A program made the position numbers and the translations under genes. From JBCCMQ01 sp039026235 (lineage in GTDB: Bacteria; Pseudomonadota; Alphaproteobacteria; Rhodobacterales; Rhodobacteraceae): 64,000 nt of DNA. The DNA lies in assembly GCA_039026235.1 (NCBI GenBank), contig JBCCMQ010000008.1, positions 1-64,000 of the forward strand, given 5' to 3'. Positions 44,857 to 53,311 of this stretch are shown here, piece after piece (position 1 is the first letter of the stretch; each line of letters begins with the position of its first letter). Below the pieces are notes generated by a model that saw only the letters and a program-made list of their open reading frames with translations, searched no databases and was not told where the DNA came from.

Positions 44857-46406
44857 GCGTTCATGCGGTTGGAACCACGCGGCGCGGCCGCAGCGCGCGC
44901 AAGGCGGCCCGCCAGACCCGCGACATCAAAATGCTGCCCGCCTTGCGGCACGGTCTGCCACCCGTCAACCCGCTGTCGGAAGAACAGATCCACCGGATCG
45001 ACGACGCATCCATGCGGATCCTCGAAAACGTCGGCTGCGTTTTTCGCGACCCCCAGGCAATCGCCGACTGGAAAGCCGCCGGTGCAGATATCCGCGACGG
45101 AGATCTGGTGCGTTTGGATCGTGCCATGGTCCGCGAACTGATCGCCAGTATTCCCGACAGCTTCACCTATCATGCCCGAAACCCGGCCAATAACCTGCCC
45201 TTTGGGCGCGACCATGCGATCCTCGTGCCGATGACCGGTGCGCCCTTTGTCGAAGATCTTGACGGGGTTCGGCGCAACCCGACGCTGTCGGATTTGGCCG
45301 ATGTTCACAAGCTGAGCCACATGTGCCCCGCGATCCATTCGGCCGCGCATCATATTCTGGAGCCCTACGATCACCCCATCAGTCAGCGTCACCTGCGGAT
45401 CACCTATTCGTCGATGAAATATTCGGACAAGACCTTCATGGGCATGACCACCAGCGGCAAAAACGCCGAAGACGTCATGGCCATGTGCGATATTCTGTTC
45501 GGGCCAGGATACATCGACAGCCACCCGGTGGTGACCGGCAATTGCAACGGCAATTCGCCGTTGGTCTGGGATGAAACGATGCTGTCGGCCATGCGCGCCT
45601 TCAACAGGCGCAACCAGCCCGTGTTGTGCTCTCCCTTCGTTCTGGGCGGGGCCAACACCCCTGCATCCACCGCCGCCACGATGGCGCAGCTGAATGCCGA
45701 AGCGCTTGCGGCACTTGCCTACACCCAGGTGGTCAAACGTGGTTGCCCGGCAATCTACGGGCATTTTTTGGCCACGACATCCATGAAGTCCGGCGCGCCC
45801 ATGGGCGGCACGCCTGAAATCAGCCTGCTGAACTTCATGACCGGTCAGATGGCCCGGCACTACGGCATTCCGTGGCGCACGACCGCGACCAGCAACGGGG
45901 CCAAAACCTTCGACGCACAGGCAGGTTATGAATCGGCGACGACGATGATGTCCGTGTTCTTGTCCGGCGCGAATTACATTTGGCATGTGGCCGGATGGAT
46001 GGAGGCGGGGATGACATGTTCGCTGACCAAATTCGTGACCGATGCCGAGCAGGCGGCCATGGCCTATCGCATGGCCGAGGGCGTACGCTGGCAGGACTTT
46101 GATGATGCTCTGAACGCGGTCAGCGATGTCGGACCCGGCGGCCATTATCTTGGACACCCGCATACCCTCGATCATTTTCAAAGTGCGTTCTACATGCCCG
46201 ATCTTCTGGATAACAATTCGATTGAGCAGTGGCAGGCGGAAGGATCTGTCGAAACCCCGGACCGTGCGCGGGCCCACGCTAAGGCGCTTCTTGCCGACTA
46301 TGAAGAGCCCAAGATGGATCCCACGACCGATGAGGCGCTTTGCGACTACATAGCCCGGCGCGAACGCGAGATCCCGGCGGCGGATGCGCTGAACCAGGAA
46401 TTCTAG
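44853..46406 (+). CDS. Non-pyrrolysine trimethylamine methyltransferase (MttB) family protein
   Basis: TIM-barrel methyltransferase-family protein, 517 aa, aligned over the whole MttB length (from HGLPPVNPLSEEQIHRID to the C-terminal EREIPAADALNQ). No in-frame TAG is used, so it belongs to the non-pyrrolysine group, whose studied members (such as MtgB and MtpB) transfer a methyl from glycine betaine or proline betaine to a corrinoid protein. No corrinoid partner or activator is encoded nearby. Its overlap with the aldehyde dehydrogenase and the oxidase downstream suggest a quaternary amine substrate; reaction unproven. Confidence 0.85.
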   Translation: MSVHAVGTTRRGRSARKAARQTRDIKMLPALRHGLPPVNPLSEEQIHRIDDASMRILENVGCVFRDPQAIADWKAAGADIRDGDLVRLDRAMVRELIASIPDSFTYHARNPANNLPFGRDHAILVPMTGAPFVEDLDGVRRNPTLSDLADVHKLSHMCPAIHSAAHHILEPYDHPISQRHLRITYSSMKYSDKTFMGMTTSGKNAEDVMAMCDILFGPGYIDSHPVVTGNCNGNSPLVWDETMLSAMRAFNRRNQPVLCSPFVLGGANTPASTAATMAQLNAEALAALAYTQVVKRGCPAIYGHFLATTSMKSGAPMGGTPEISLLNFMTGQMARHYGIPWRTTATSNGAKTFDAQAGYESATTMMSVFLSGANYIWHVAGWMEAGMTCSLTKFVTDAEQAAMAYRMAEGVRWQDFDDALNAVSDVGPGGHYLGHPHTLDHFQSAFYMPDLLDNNSIEQWQAEGSVETPDRARAHAKALLADYEEPKMDPTTDEALCDYIARREREIPAADALNQEF

Positions 46407-46503
46407 CCGTGCAGTCGCGTGTGCCGCATCTGGTTACAGGAACGGTTGGCAGGGTCCGTTCGGCGCCTGCGGTTGCGACCCTGAAGACACCGGGTCTCTT
46501 GCG

Positions 46504-47835
46504 ATGAAGGTCGCTCGCCTGCCCGTCGACCCGGGCCCATCGGGATGGAACCTGCTGCTTGACGATCCGGCGCCGGCAACGCCGCTGGACGGAAACCAGA
46601 CTGCGGATTGGCTTGTCATCGGCGCCGGGTTTGCCGGGCTCGCCGCGGCGCGGCGGCTGTCGCAAAACTGCCCGGGCGACAGGATTGCAATTCTGGATGC
46701 GGTCCGGGTGGGCGATGGTCCCGCGGGGCGCAACTCTGGCTTCATGATCGATCTGCCGCACGACCTGACATCCGACGATTATGGCGGGGCGCTGGACCAT
46801 GACATCACACAGACCGAAGACAATCGCATGGCAATCGAATTTGCCGGGGCTATGGCCCGGGAATTCGGCCTGCCTAAAGAGGCCTTTGCAAGAACCGGCA
46901 AGGTCAATGCGGCAGCGACCGAACAGGGCGACCGACACAATCGTACCTACGCCGCGCATCTGGGGCGTATGGGCGAGGCCTGTCGCCATCTCGACGCGGA
47001 CGAGATGCGCGACCTGACCGGTATCGGCTACTATCGAAGCGGGCTCTTCACGCCCGGCGCCGCCATGATCCAACCGGCACAGTTCGTGCGCGGCGTTGCG
47101 CACGGGCTGCGGTCGAACCGGATCACGATCCATGAGATGAGCCCGGTGGTCAGCCTTGAACGCCACGGCGACTGGATCGCGAAGACTGCTCAGGGAAAGA
47201 TCGCCGCGCCGCGCGTCATTCTGGCCGTCAACGGGCATCTCAACAGTTTTGGCTTTGCGGCCGGACGGCTGATGCATATCTTCACCTACGCCTCGATGAC
47301 CCGCCCGCTGACGCCGGAAGAGGTCGGGCAACTGGGGCGCGCAACCACCTGGGGCGTGACCCCGGCCGACCCCATGGGCACCACAGTTCGGCGGATTTCG
47401 GGAAGCGGCGGCGACCGGATCGTGGTCCGCAACCGCTTTACCTTCGATCCATCGCTTGAGGTCGACCGCCAGCGCATCGGTCAAGTCGGGCAAAGCCACG
47501 ATGCGGCATTCGATGCGCGCTTTCCGATGCTAAAGGATGTGTCGATGGACTATCGCTGGGGTGGCAGGCTGTGCCTTAGCACCAACGGCGTGCAGGTCGT
47601 CGGTGAAATCGACGACGGGCTGTTCTCAGCCTGCTGCCAGAATGGCCTTGGCACGACACGGGGAACGCTTGCCGGCATCGTCGCGGCCGACATGGCCACC
47701 GGTCAGACGTCGCCTGCGGTCGACCGTATGCGACGTTCCAAGGCACCGCGTCGCCTGCCCCCCAACCCCCTGGCGCAGTTGGGCGCAAACCTGCGCCTTT
47801 GGTGGGGCGAGAGGCGCGCGGGGAGAGAGCTGTGA
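46504..47835 (+). CDS. FAD-dependent amine/amino-acid oxidoreductase, PuuB-like
   Basis: DAO-family flavoprotein, 443 aa. The N-terminal WNLLLDD segment before the FAD motif VIGAGFAGLAAARRL (about 38-52) and the GRNSGFMIDLPHD stretch resemble gamma-glutamylputrescine oxidase-type enzymes, and the late RWGGRLCLSTNGV and CCQNGLGTTRG are typical. It lies 97 bp after the MttB-like gene, so it may share the operon. Likely oxidises a secondary or tertiary amine to an imine and aldehyde that the PuuC-like enzyme could use. Confidence 0.82.
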   Translation: MKVARLPVDPGPSGWNLLLDDPAPATPLDGNQTADWLVIGAGFAGLAAARRLSQNCPGDRIAILDAVRVGDGPAGRNSGFMIDLPHDLTSDDYGGALDHDITQTEDNRMAIEFAGAMAREFGLPKEAFARTGKVNAAATEQGDRHNRTYAAHLGRMGEACRHLDADEMRDLTGIGYYRSGLFTPGAAMIQPAQFVRGVAHGLRSNRITIHEMSPVVSLERHGDWIAKTAQGKIAAPRVILAVNGHLNSFGFAAGRLMHIFTYASMTRPLTPEEVGQLGRATTWGVTPADPMGTTVRRISGSGGDRIVVRNRFTFDPSLEVDRQRIGQVGQSHDAAFDARFPMLKDVSMDYRWGGRLCLSTNGVQVVGEIDDGLFSACCQNGLGTTRGTLAGIVAADMATGQTSPAVDRMRRSKAPRRLPPNPLAQLGANLRLWWGERRAGREL

Positions 47836-47913
47836 AATCGCTCCGCCAGGTACGTCAAAATGTGCCAGAAGGCGCGGAAAACGCTAGGATCGGAAATGCC
47901 CCATAGTGAGGGA

Positions 47914-48339
47914 TTAGCCCGACGCGCCGATTGCCAACAAAGCCGCTTCTGCAACTGCGACATCCTGATCCGGACTGCCGGAACCAATTCCGATGCCGCC
48001 GACCAGCACCGCGCCGATGCGTATGGGCAGACCGCCCGCCAGCCGCGTGACATCGCCTTCGGTCGCGGCAGCTATCGCCGGTCCGACATGCTCCGGGATC
48101 GCCGTTGTTGGGGCACCGATTGACGCGGCGGTGCGCGCCTTAGCACGGGCGCTTTTCATGCTCAGGTACTTGGCGCCTGCCATGCGCAGCGCGCCAATGG
48201 TTTCACCACTGGCGTCCACAATGACGATACATTGCGGTTGGCCGATCTGCTCGGCCGCTTCAGTCGCGGCGCGCAGCATCTCCAGCACGGCGGCATGGGT
48301 GAGAACGGGCACCTCAGCCGTGTAGTTTGAGTCGCTCAT
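47914..48339 (-). CDS. GlcG/HbpS-family protein
   Basis: Small protein of 141 aa of the GlcG/HbpS fold, with VIVDASGETIGALRM, AKARTAAS and the glycine-rich GGLPIRIGAVLVGGIGIGSG (20 residues). Some members bind haem or corrinoids; GlcG is found in glycolate operons. Last gene of the LacI-linked minus-strand operon, with its start overlapping the lactonase stop by 4 bp. Role here unknown. Confidence 0.83.
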   Translation of the reverse strand: MSDSNYTAEVPVLTHAAVLEMLRAATEAAEQIGQPQCIVIVDASGETIGALRMAGAKYLSMKSARAKARTAASIGAPTTAIPEHVGPAIAAATEGDVTRLAGGLPIRIGAVLVGGIGIGSGSPDQDVAVAEAALLAIGASG

Positions 48340-49274
48340 GCGTCAGGACCTGCCAAAGGCGACACGCCGTTGACGTTCAGGAACACGGAATAAAGCGATG
48401 TCGTTCCACAGATGAACAGGCGGTTCAGCTTGGGACCGCCGAAGCAGACGTTGGCGACAAACTCGGGGATACGGATCTTGCCGATCAACGCACCGGACGG
48501 ATCGAGGCAATGGACACCATCGGCCGCCGAGGTCCAGATCCGCCCGTCACGGTCCAAACGAAAGCCATCAAACAAACCGTTTGTGCAGACCGCGTGGACG
48601 TCCCCGCCGCCCAGTGTGCCATCTTCGCCCACGGTATGGCACCGGATGTGCGCCGGGCCGTCCGGATCATGGGATGCGCCGGTGTCGGCGATGTACAGCA
48701 GCGTCTCGTCCGGCGAAAAGGCCAGACCGTTTGGTTTGACATAATCTTCCGCAACGACCCGGATGCCGCCGGAAGGGTTGACCGAGTAGACGTGGCAGGC
48801 GCCGATTTCACTGTCGGCGCGGTCCCCTTCATAGTCCATCAGAATCCCATAGCTTGGATCGGTGAACCAGACCGAGCCATCGGACTTTACGACCACGTCA
48901 TTGGGTGAATTCAGCCGTTTTCCTTCAAACTGGTCGGCCAAAACCGTCACCGATCCGTCATGTTCGGTGCGCGTCACGCGGCGGGCCAGGTGTTCACAGG
49001 TGACCAGCCGTCCTTCGCGATCAACGGTGTTGCCGTTAGAATTGTTTGAAGGCTGCCGAAAGGTCGACACCGAGCCGTCGGTTTCGTCAAACCGCATCAT
49101 CCGGTTGTTCGGAATGTCGGACCAGACAAGATAGCGCCCGGCTGCAAACCAGACCGGACCTTCGGACCACCTTGCGCCGGTCCAGAGCCTTTCGACACGG
49201 GCGTGGCCAATCAGACAAGCCTCGAAGCTGGGATCGACCGTTTCAAAACCCGTGCCTTCGATCACTCCATACAT
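48336..49274 (-). CDS. SMP-30/gluconolactonase family protein
   Basis: Six-bladed beta-propeller lactonase, 312 aa. The calcium-binding positions appear as Glu in SEGPVWF, Asn in KPNGLAFSPDE and Asp in DGFRLDRDG. It hydrolyses aldonolactones to aldonic acids. GGAAGGAACTG precedes the start. Its position after a sugar importer and under a LacI regulator of gluconate type fits lactone/aldonate use. Confidence 0.87.
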   Translation of the reverse strand: MYGVIEGTGFETVDPSFEACLIGHARVERLWTGARWSEGPVWFAAGRYLVWSDIPNNRMMRFDETDGSVSTFRQPSNNSNGNTVDREGRLVTCEHLARRVTRTEHDGSVTVLADQFEGKRLNSPNDVVVKSDGSVWFTDPSYGILMDYEGDRADSEIGACHVYSVNPSGGIRVVAEDYVKPNGLAFSPDETLLYIADTGASHDPDGPAHIRCHTVGEDGTLGGGDVHAVCTNGLFDGFRLDRDGRIWTSAADGVHCLDPSGALIGKIRIPEFVANVCFGGPKLNRLFICGTTSLYSVFLNVNGVSPLAGPDA

Positions 49275-49289
49275 GTTCAGTTCCTTCCG

Positions 49290-50006
49290 CTACTCGCCCG
49301 GCTGGTGTTCGTGCGGGCGCCGCATACCCCATCCCGGCACAGCGCGCCGGTTGCCGGGATGCTGCGGATCGGTGCCCCAGATTGCCGCGTAAGTATCGAT
49401 TGCTCTGCCCCGGCTTTGCAACACGGCAAAGGCGGCGATCAATACGATCCACCATCCGAAAATGACGATCCACATCCAGACCGGGGCATTGGACAGCCAG
49501 AGCCCGGCGACAATCGTCACCGCGGCAAGCAGCAGAGTGCAATAGCCGACAGCCTTATGCGCATGTTCGAAGGTCAGCCGCCAGGCTGTCATGTCATAGT
49601 GATCGCCGCGCGGGCTGCCGTCGGTGCGCCGGTCGGTGGGTCCCCCCTTGCTGCCGCGAAACACCCCCAGAAGGACCTGCAAGAGCAGGCACCCGATAAC
49701 GGCATACCCCAACTGGCCATGCAGCGTCAGGTGCGCGCTGCGGCTCGTGTAGATCAGCGCGAAGGCCGCGAAGGTCAGCAATAGAACGGCGGTTTGACCC
49801 ATCCAGTGGAACCGCCACCAGAACCGGTTGTCGAGTTCGCGCGGCCAGTCCTGACCGGGCATGATCTTGAAGAACCGGGCCACCAGAACGGATGTGGGCG
49901 CAAGTACGCCCCAGGCGAGCGTCATCAGCCGGGCGTGCCAGGATTCAGCAAACCCGACATCGTGGGGCCTGCTGGGATCGATTGATGCAAACAACCACTC
50001 CAGCAT
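49290..50006 (-). CDS. Cytochrome b561-domain membrane protein
   Basis: Membrane protein of 238 aa with about five hydrophobic helices. Histidines in positions expected for haem ligands occur in FHWMGQ, LTLHGQLGY and EHAHKAVGY, which is the eukaryote-like cytochrome b561 pattern. The start at 50006 (MLEWLFAS) shares one base with the stop of the permease gene upstream, so it is coupled to the transporter. An electron-transfer protein inside a sugar-uptake operon is unusual; its partner is unknown. Confidence 0.78.
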   Translation of the reverse strand: MLEWLFASIDPSRPHDVGFAESWHARLMTLAWGVLAPTSVLVARFFKIMPGQDWPRELDNRFWWRFHWMGQTAVLLLTFAAFALIYTSRSAHLTLHGQLGYAVIGCLLLQVLLGVFRGSKGGPTDRRTDGSPRGDHYDMTAWRLTFEHAHKAVGYCTLLLAAVTIVAGLWLSNAPVWMWIVIFGWWIVLIAAFAVLQSRGRAIDTYAAIWGTDPQHPGNRRAVPGWGMRRPHEHQPGE

Positions 50007-50941
50007 TACCCCTTGACTGCACCAGCAGTCATTCCCGTGATGATCTGTCGGCTGGCCAGCAGCGTGAAAATGATCGGCGGAATGGCCAACAGCATGCCCG
50101 TCGCCATGATCACGCCCCACTCGACATTAAACTCGCTCATATTGTTGACGATGAGGATGGGCACGGTCCTGGTGTTGCGGTCGGACAGGGCCGAGGCCAG
50201 CAGGTATTCGTTCCATGCGATACGAAAGGTGAAAATGGCCGCCGCCGCGAGACCCGGCTTGATCAATGGCAGCACGACCAGAAAGAACACCTGAAAGGGT
50301 CCGGCGCCATCGACCCGCGCCGCCTCTTCCAGAGATCGCGGCACCTGCACGATAAAGCTCTGCAATATCCAGATCACGAAGGGCAGATTCATGGCGATGT
50401 ATATCAGAATGATGCCGGAATGGGTTCCGGCCAGACAGACATCGCCCCGCCCGCCGAAGGCTTCCCGGATCGCCCCGCCAATCAGACCATCCTTGTCCAA
50501 ACAGAACTCATTGTTCCAAAGGCCGAAGACCGGCACCAAAAGAACCGCCGGCGGCACCATGCGCACCATCAGCGTGGTCAGAGACACCGTATCGCGCCCC
50601 ATGAAGCGGAACCGCACCAGCGCGTAGGCCGCCATGCATCCGATCACCAGCGTCAAGGCGGTCGATACCAGCGCAATGATCAGTGAATTGATGAAGGCAC
50701 CGCCGAACTTGAGCGAGCAGAAATCCAGATGGTCGGGTTCATAGGGCAGAATATCGCACAGCGCGGTTTCGTAGTTCTGGATCGTCGGCAGGAACAAAAG
50801 ACCGCCAGTTCCGGAAATGATGTCGACGTCCAGCTTGAAGCTGTTGACCAGCATCAGAAGGACCGGACCGACCGACATGAAGACCAGCACCGCAAGCAAT
50901 GCAAAGAAGGCCGGGTTCTGCCTTTGCTGAGGTTGTGACAT
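50006..50941 (-). CDS. Carbohydrate ABC transporter permease, MalG type
   Basis: Inner-membrane subunit, 311 aa, with about six segments and the EAA loop EEAARVDGAGPFQVFFLVVLP (the first Glu-Ala-Ala and the Gly are key). A Cys-containing insertion of about 30 residues (CLDKDGLIGG ... VCLAGTHSG) between two membrane segments is longer than usual. The start at 50941 shares a base with the partner permease stop; open frame further upstream lies inside that gene. Confidence 0.87.
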   Translation of the reverse strand: MSQPQQRQNPAFFALLAVLVFMSVGPVLLMLVNSFKLDVDIISGTGGLLFLPTIQNYETALCDILPYEPDHLDFCSLKFGGAFINSLIIALVSTALTLVIGCMAAYALVRFRFMGRDTVSLTTLMVRMVPPAVLLVPVFGLWNNEFCLDKDGLIGGAIREAFGGRGDVCLAGTHSGIILIYIAMNLPFVIWILQSFIVQVPRSLEEAARVDGAGPFQVFFLVVLPLIKPGLAAAAIFTFRIAWNEYLLASALSDRNTRTVPILIVNNMSEFNVEWGVIMATGMLLAIPPIIFTLLASRQIITGMTAGAVKG

Positions 50942-51852
50942 CAGCTGTCCTCCTCGGCGGCGGCACGTATCCGTGCGGCCCGCGCCTCTTGGAACCGTTG
51001 AAACGCGAACATGCCAAGCGTCAGCGCCAGCAAAAGCAGCAGCAGATAATTCGACATGGCCGCCGCAACACCCAGCTCGCGAAACTCGGTGGCAGTGCGC
51101 GAAATGCGCAAAGCCAGGATTTCGGTTGACAGCCCCGGCCCGCCTTCGGTCATGACCAGGATGACTTCCAGAACCTTGAACGCATCGATCAGCCGTAACA
51201 GTCCGGTCACGATCAGAACCGGCATCATCAAGGGCAGTTTGATGTGCCAGATCTGCTGCCAGGCGGTGGCGCCATCGATGCGCGCTGCTTCCAGTGCCGA
51301 ACGCGGAAGCGACTGCAAGGCCGCCAGGGCAAGGATGAATATGAACGGGGTCCACTGCCAGATGTCGGCGATGATGACACTGGTCAGCGCATATTGGCCC
51401 AGCCAGTCCACCGTTGGCAGGCCCAGGGACTCTAGTGTTCGGTTAAAGGTACCCACCGTCGGGTGGTACATATAACGCCACATCAACCCCACGACGACGG
51501 GCGCAATCATCATCGGCAGGATGAACATGGTGCGCAGCACCGACATGCCGCGGATGTCCCGATCCAGAAGAAGCGCCAGACCGACACCGATGACCATCTC
51601 GAAAGTGACGACAAAGAAAGCGAACCGCAGCGTCACGGACAGGCTTTCGCGGAAGTTCGGATCGCCCCAGAGTGTGATGTAGTTTTTCAGCCCGACAAAT
51701 TCGGCCTCGCCGATTGTTTGGCTGGGGTCCCAATCCCTGAAGCTGCCCCAGACCATGTAGCCCAGGGGATACATCAGCGCGATCGCCATGATCACGGCGG
51801 CAGGCGCCATAAACATGTAGGGTGTCAGCCGGTTGGTGCGTACAATCGACAT
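50941..51852 (-). CDS. Carbohydrate ABC transporter permease, MalF/UgpA type
   Basis: Inner-membrane subunit, 303 aa, six predicted segments, EAA loop near residues 190-210 with LEAARIDGATAWQQ. Overlaps the MalG-type gene by one base. It is separated from the binding-protein gene by 100 bp containing a strong hairpin. Confidence 0.88.
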   Translation of the reverse strand: MSIVRTNRLTPYMFMAPAAVIMAIALMYPLGYMVWGSFRDWDPSQTIGEAEFVGLKNYITLWGDPNFRESLSVTLRFAFFVVTFEMVIGVGLALLLDRDIRGMSVLRTMFILPMMIAPVVVGLMWRYMYHPTVGTFNRTLESLGLPTVDWLGQYALTSVIIADIWQWTPFIFILALAALQSLPRSALEAARIDGATAWQQIWHIKLPLMMPVLIVTGLLRLIDAFKVLEVILVMTEGGPGLSTEILALRISRTATEFRELGVAAAMSNYLLLLLLALTLGMFAFQRFQEARAARIRAAAEEDS

Positions 51853-51913
51853 GGCCTACTCCGGACTGTGACTTAGCCTGGGTACCCGGGCGCGGTTCTG
51901 GAAAGGGTGTTCA

Positions 51914-51944
51914 GGACCAAGGCGGCCACGTGCCGCCTTGGTCC
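51914..51944 (-). terminator. Intercistronic 13-bp hairpin after the binding-protein gene
   Basis: GGACCAAGGCGGC (51914-51926) and GCCGCCTTGGTCC (51932-51944) pair perfectly with a 5-nt loop, 9 bp beyond the binding-protein stop. No T-run follows on the minus strand, so partial termination or mRNA 3'-end protection is likelier than full termination. Confidence 0.6.
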
Positions 51945-51952
51945 GGCCTGGA

Positions 51953-53281
51953 TCAGTTCCAGGTGTAGTATCCGGCCTCTTCCATTACGGCCTTGGTGCG
52001 CTCTGCCACGCCATCAAGTGCTTCCTGAATGTCCAGGTCTTCCGTCAGAACCTTGGACAGGGTCGTCCCCAGATCGGCATTGATCTTGCCCCAGACCGGG
52101 ATGATCGGGCGCCAGTCGGGATCCGCGTGCTGCAATGCCTCGCCGAAGGTGGCCATGTGCGGGAACTTGGCGTTCACGTCGGCATCGGAGTGTGTCGAAA
52201 AGCGCGACGGGTTTCCGCCGGCAAGTGCCACCAGCTTGTCACCTTCTTTGGAGGTGAGCCACTGCATCAACAGGAACGCCGCTTCCTTGTTTTCGGCGTT
52301 GGACGGGATGCCGATGCCAAAGCCACCGGTCTGCGAACCACGACGCACGCCCATGGGGTGAAGCGCCCAGCCCACCTTGCCGACCACGTTTGATTTGGAC
52401 GGGTCTTCGATCTGACCGGCAACGACCGTCGTGTCGAGGAACATGGCGGTATCGCCATTCAGGAACGCGCCCAGCGCTTCGCCAAAGCCGAAGTTCTTAG
52501 CGCCTTCCGGACCGCAATCGACAATCTGCTTAAGCGCCTCAGCCGCCTGAACGCCGGCAGCGTTGTTCACAATCGGGTTCCATTCGTCGTCAAACACCCG
52601 GCCGCCGAGCGGTGCAAGGTGCAACAGGAATGCGTGACTGGCGTGGTGGCCCGATGCCGCACGCGACGCAACCCCGCCCATGCCCGGTTCCAGGTCCGGG
52701 ATCTGGCAGGCGATTTCGAGCATATCTTCGTAGGACTCAGGGACGTCCAGACCGTGCTTTTCAAAGATGTCTTTACGATACCCGAGGATCGACGTCTCTG
52801 ATCCGTAGGGAATGCCGAAGAGCGATCCGGTCTTGCCTTGCAGGTACCCCTTGTTTCCGCCAGCGAAGCCGATGTTGTAGACATAACCGTCAATCAGATC
52901 GTCGGCGTCATAGGACGGGTCGGCCAGTTTCGGGTTCATGTAGTATTTCGCAAGGTTCTCAAGCTGGTCGGCGTAAACATAATCGGCCTTTGAGAACACG
53001 ACGTAGGCGATCAGGTCGTATTCGCCCTCGTCCTGTCCCAGCTCAAGCGTCTGACGTTCGCGCATCTTGAGATACGGAAGCTGGTCGACCTCGACCTCGA
53101 TGCCCGTCTTCTTGGTGAATTCGGGCAGGATCTTCATCACCGCATCATAATGTGGATGGGCGGGGAAGTTCACGATCAGCGTCGTGCCTTCGTATTCGGA
53201 GTACGGATTGGCAAGCGCGCCGCCCGCCACAAACGCCGCGGTTGCCCCAGCGATCGCCGCCGTCTTCAGTGATCTTAGCAT
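51953..53281 (-). CDS. Carbohydrate ABC extracellular substrate-binding protein
   Basis: Periplasmic solute-binding protein of cluster 1 type, 442 aa, with a signal peptide ending GGALA. Features include VNFPAHPHYDAVMKILPEF, the hinge stretch YDLIAYVVFSKADYVYAD and SQTGGFGIGIPSNAENK (partly shown). Sugar specificity cannot be read off. Produced in excess over the permeases if the downstream hairpin protects its mRNA. Confidence 0.88.
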   Translation of the reverse strand: MLRSLKTAAIAGATAAFVAGGALANPYSEYEGTTLIVNFPAHPHYDAVMKILPEFTKKTGIEVEVDQLPYLKMRERQTLELGQDEGEYDLIAYVVFSKADYVYADQLENLAKYYMNPKLADPSYDADDLIDGYVYNIGFAGGNKGYLQGKTGSLFGIPYGSETSILGYRKDIFEKHGLDVPESYEDMLEIACQIPDLEPGMGGVASRAASGHHASHAFLLHLAPLGGRVFDDEWNPIVNNAAGVQAAEALKQIVDCGPEGAKNFGFGEALGAFLNGDTAMFLDTTVVAGQIEDPSKSNVVGKVGWALHPMGVRRGSQTGGFGIGIPSNAENKEAAFLLMQWLTSKEGDKLVALAGGNPSRFSTHSDADVNAKFPHMATFGEALQHADPDWRPIIPVWGKINADLGTTLSKVLTEDLDIQEALDGVAERTKAVMEEAGYYTWN

Positions 53282-53311
53282 TTCATTCCTCCCTTGAAGC
53301 TGGAAATTCCA

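Noticed and set aside
44787..46277. 496-codon minus-strand open frame
   Set aside because: Fully antisense to the MttB-family gene; His/Gly/Arg-rich without family features.
44853..46406. Possible pyrrolysine-containing MttB
   Set aside because: The frame is uninterrupted with no in-frame TAG and ends at a normal stop, so the protein is of the non-pyrrolysine type.
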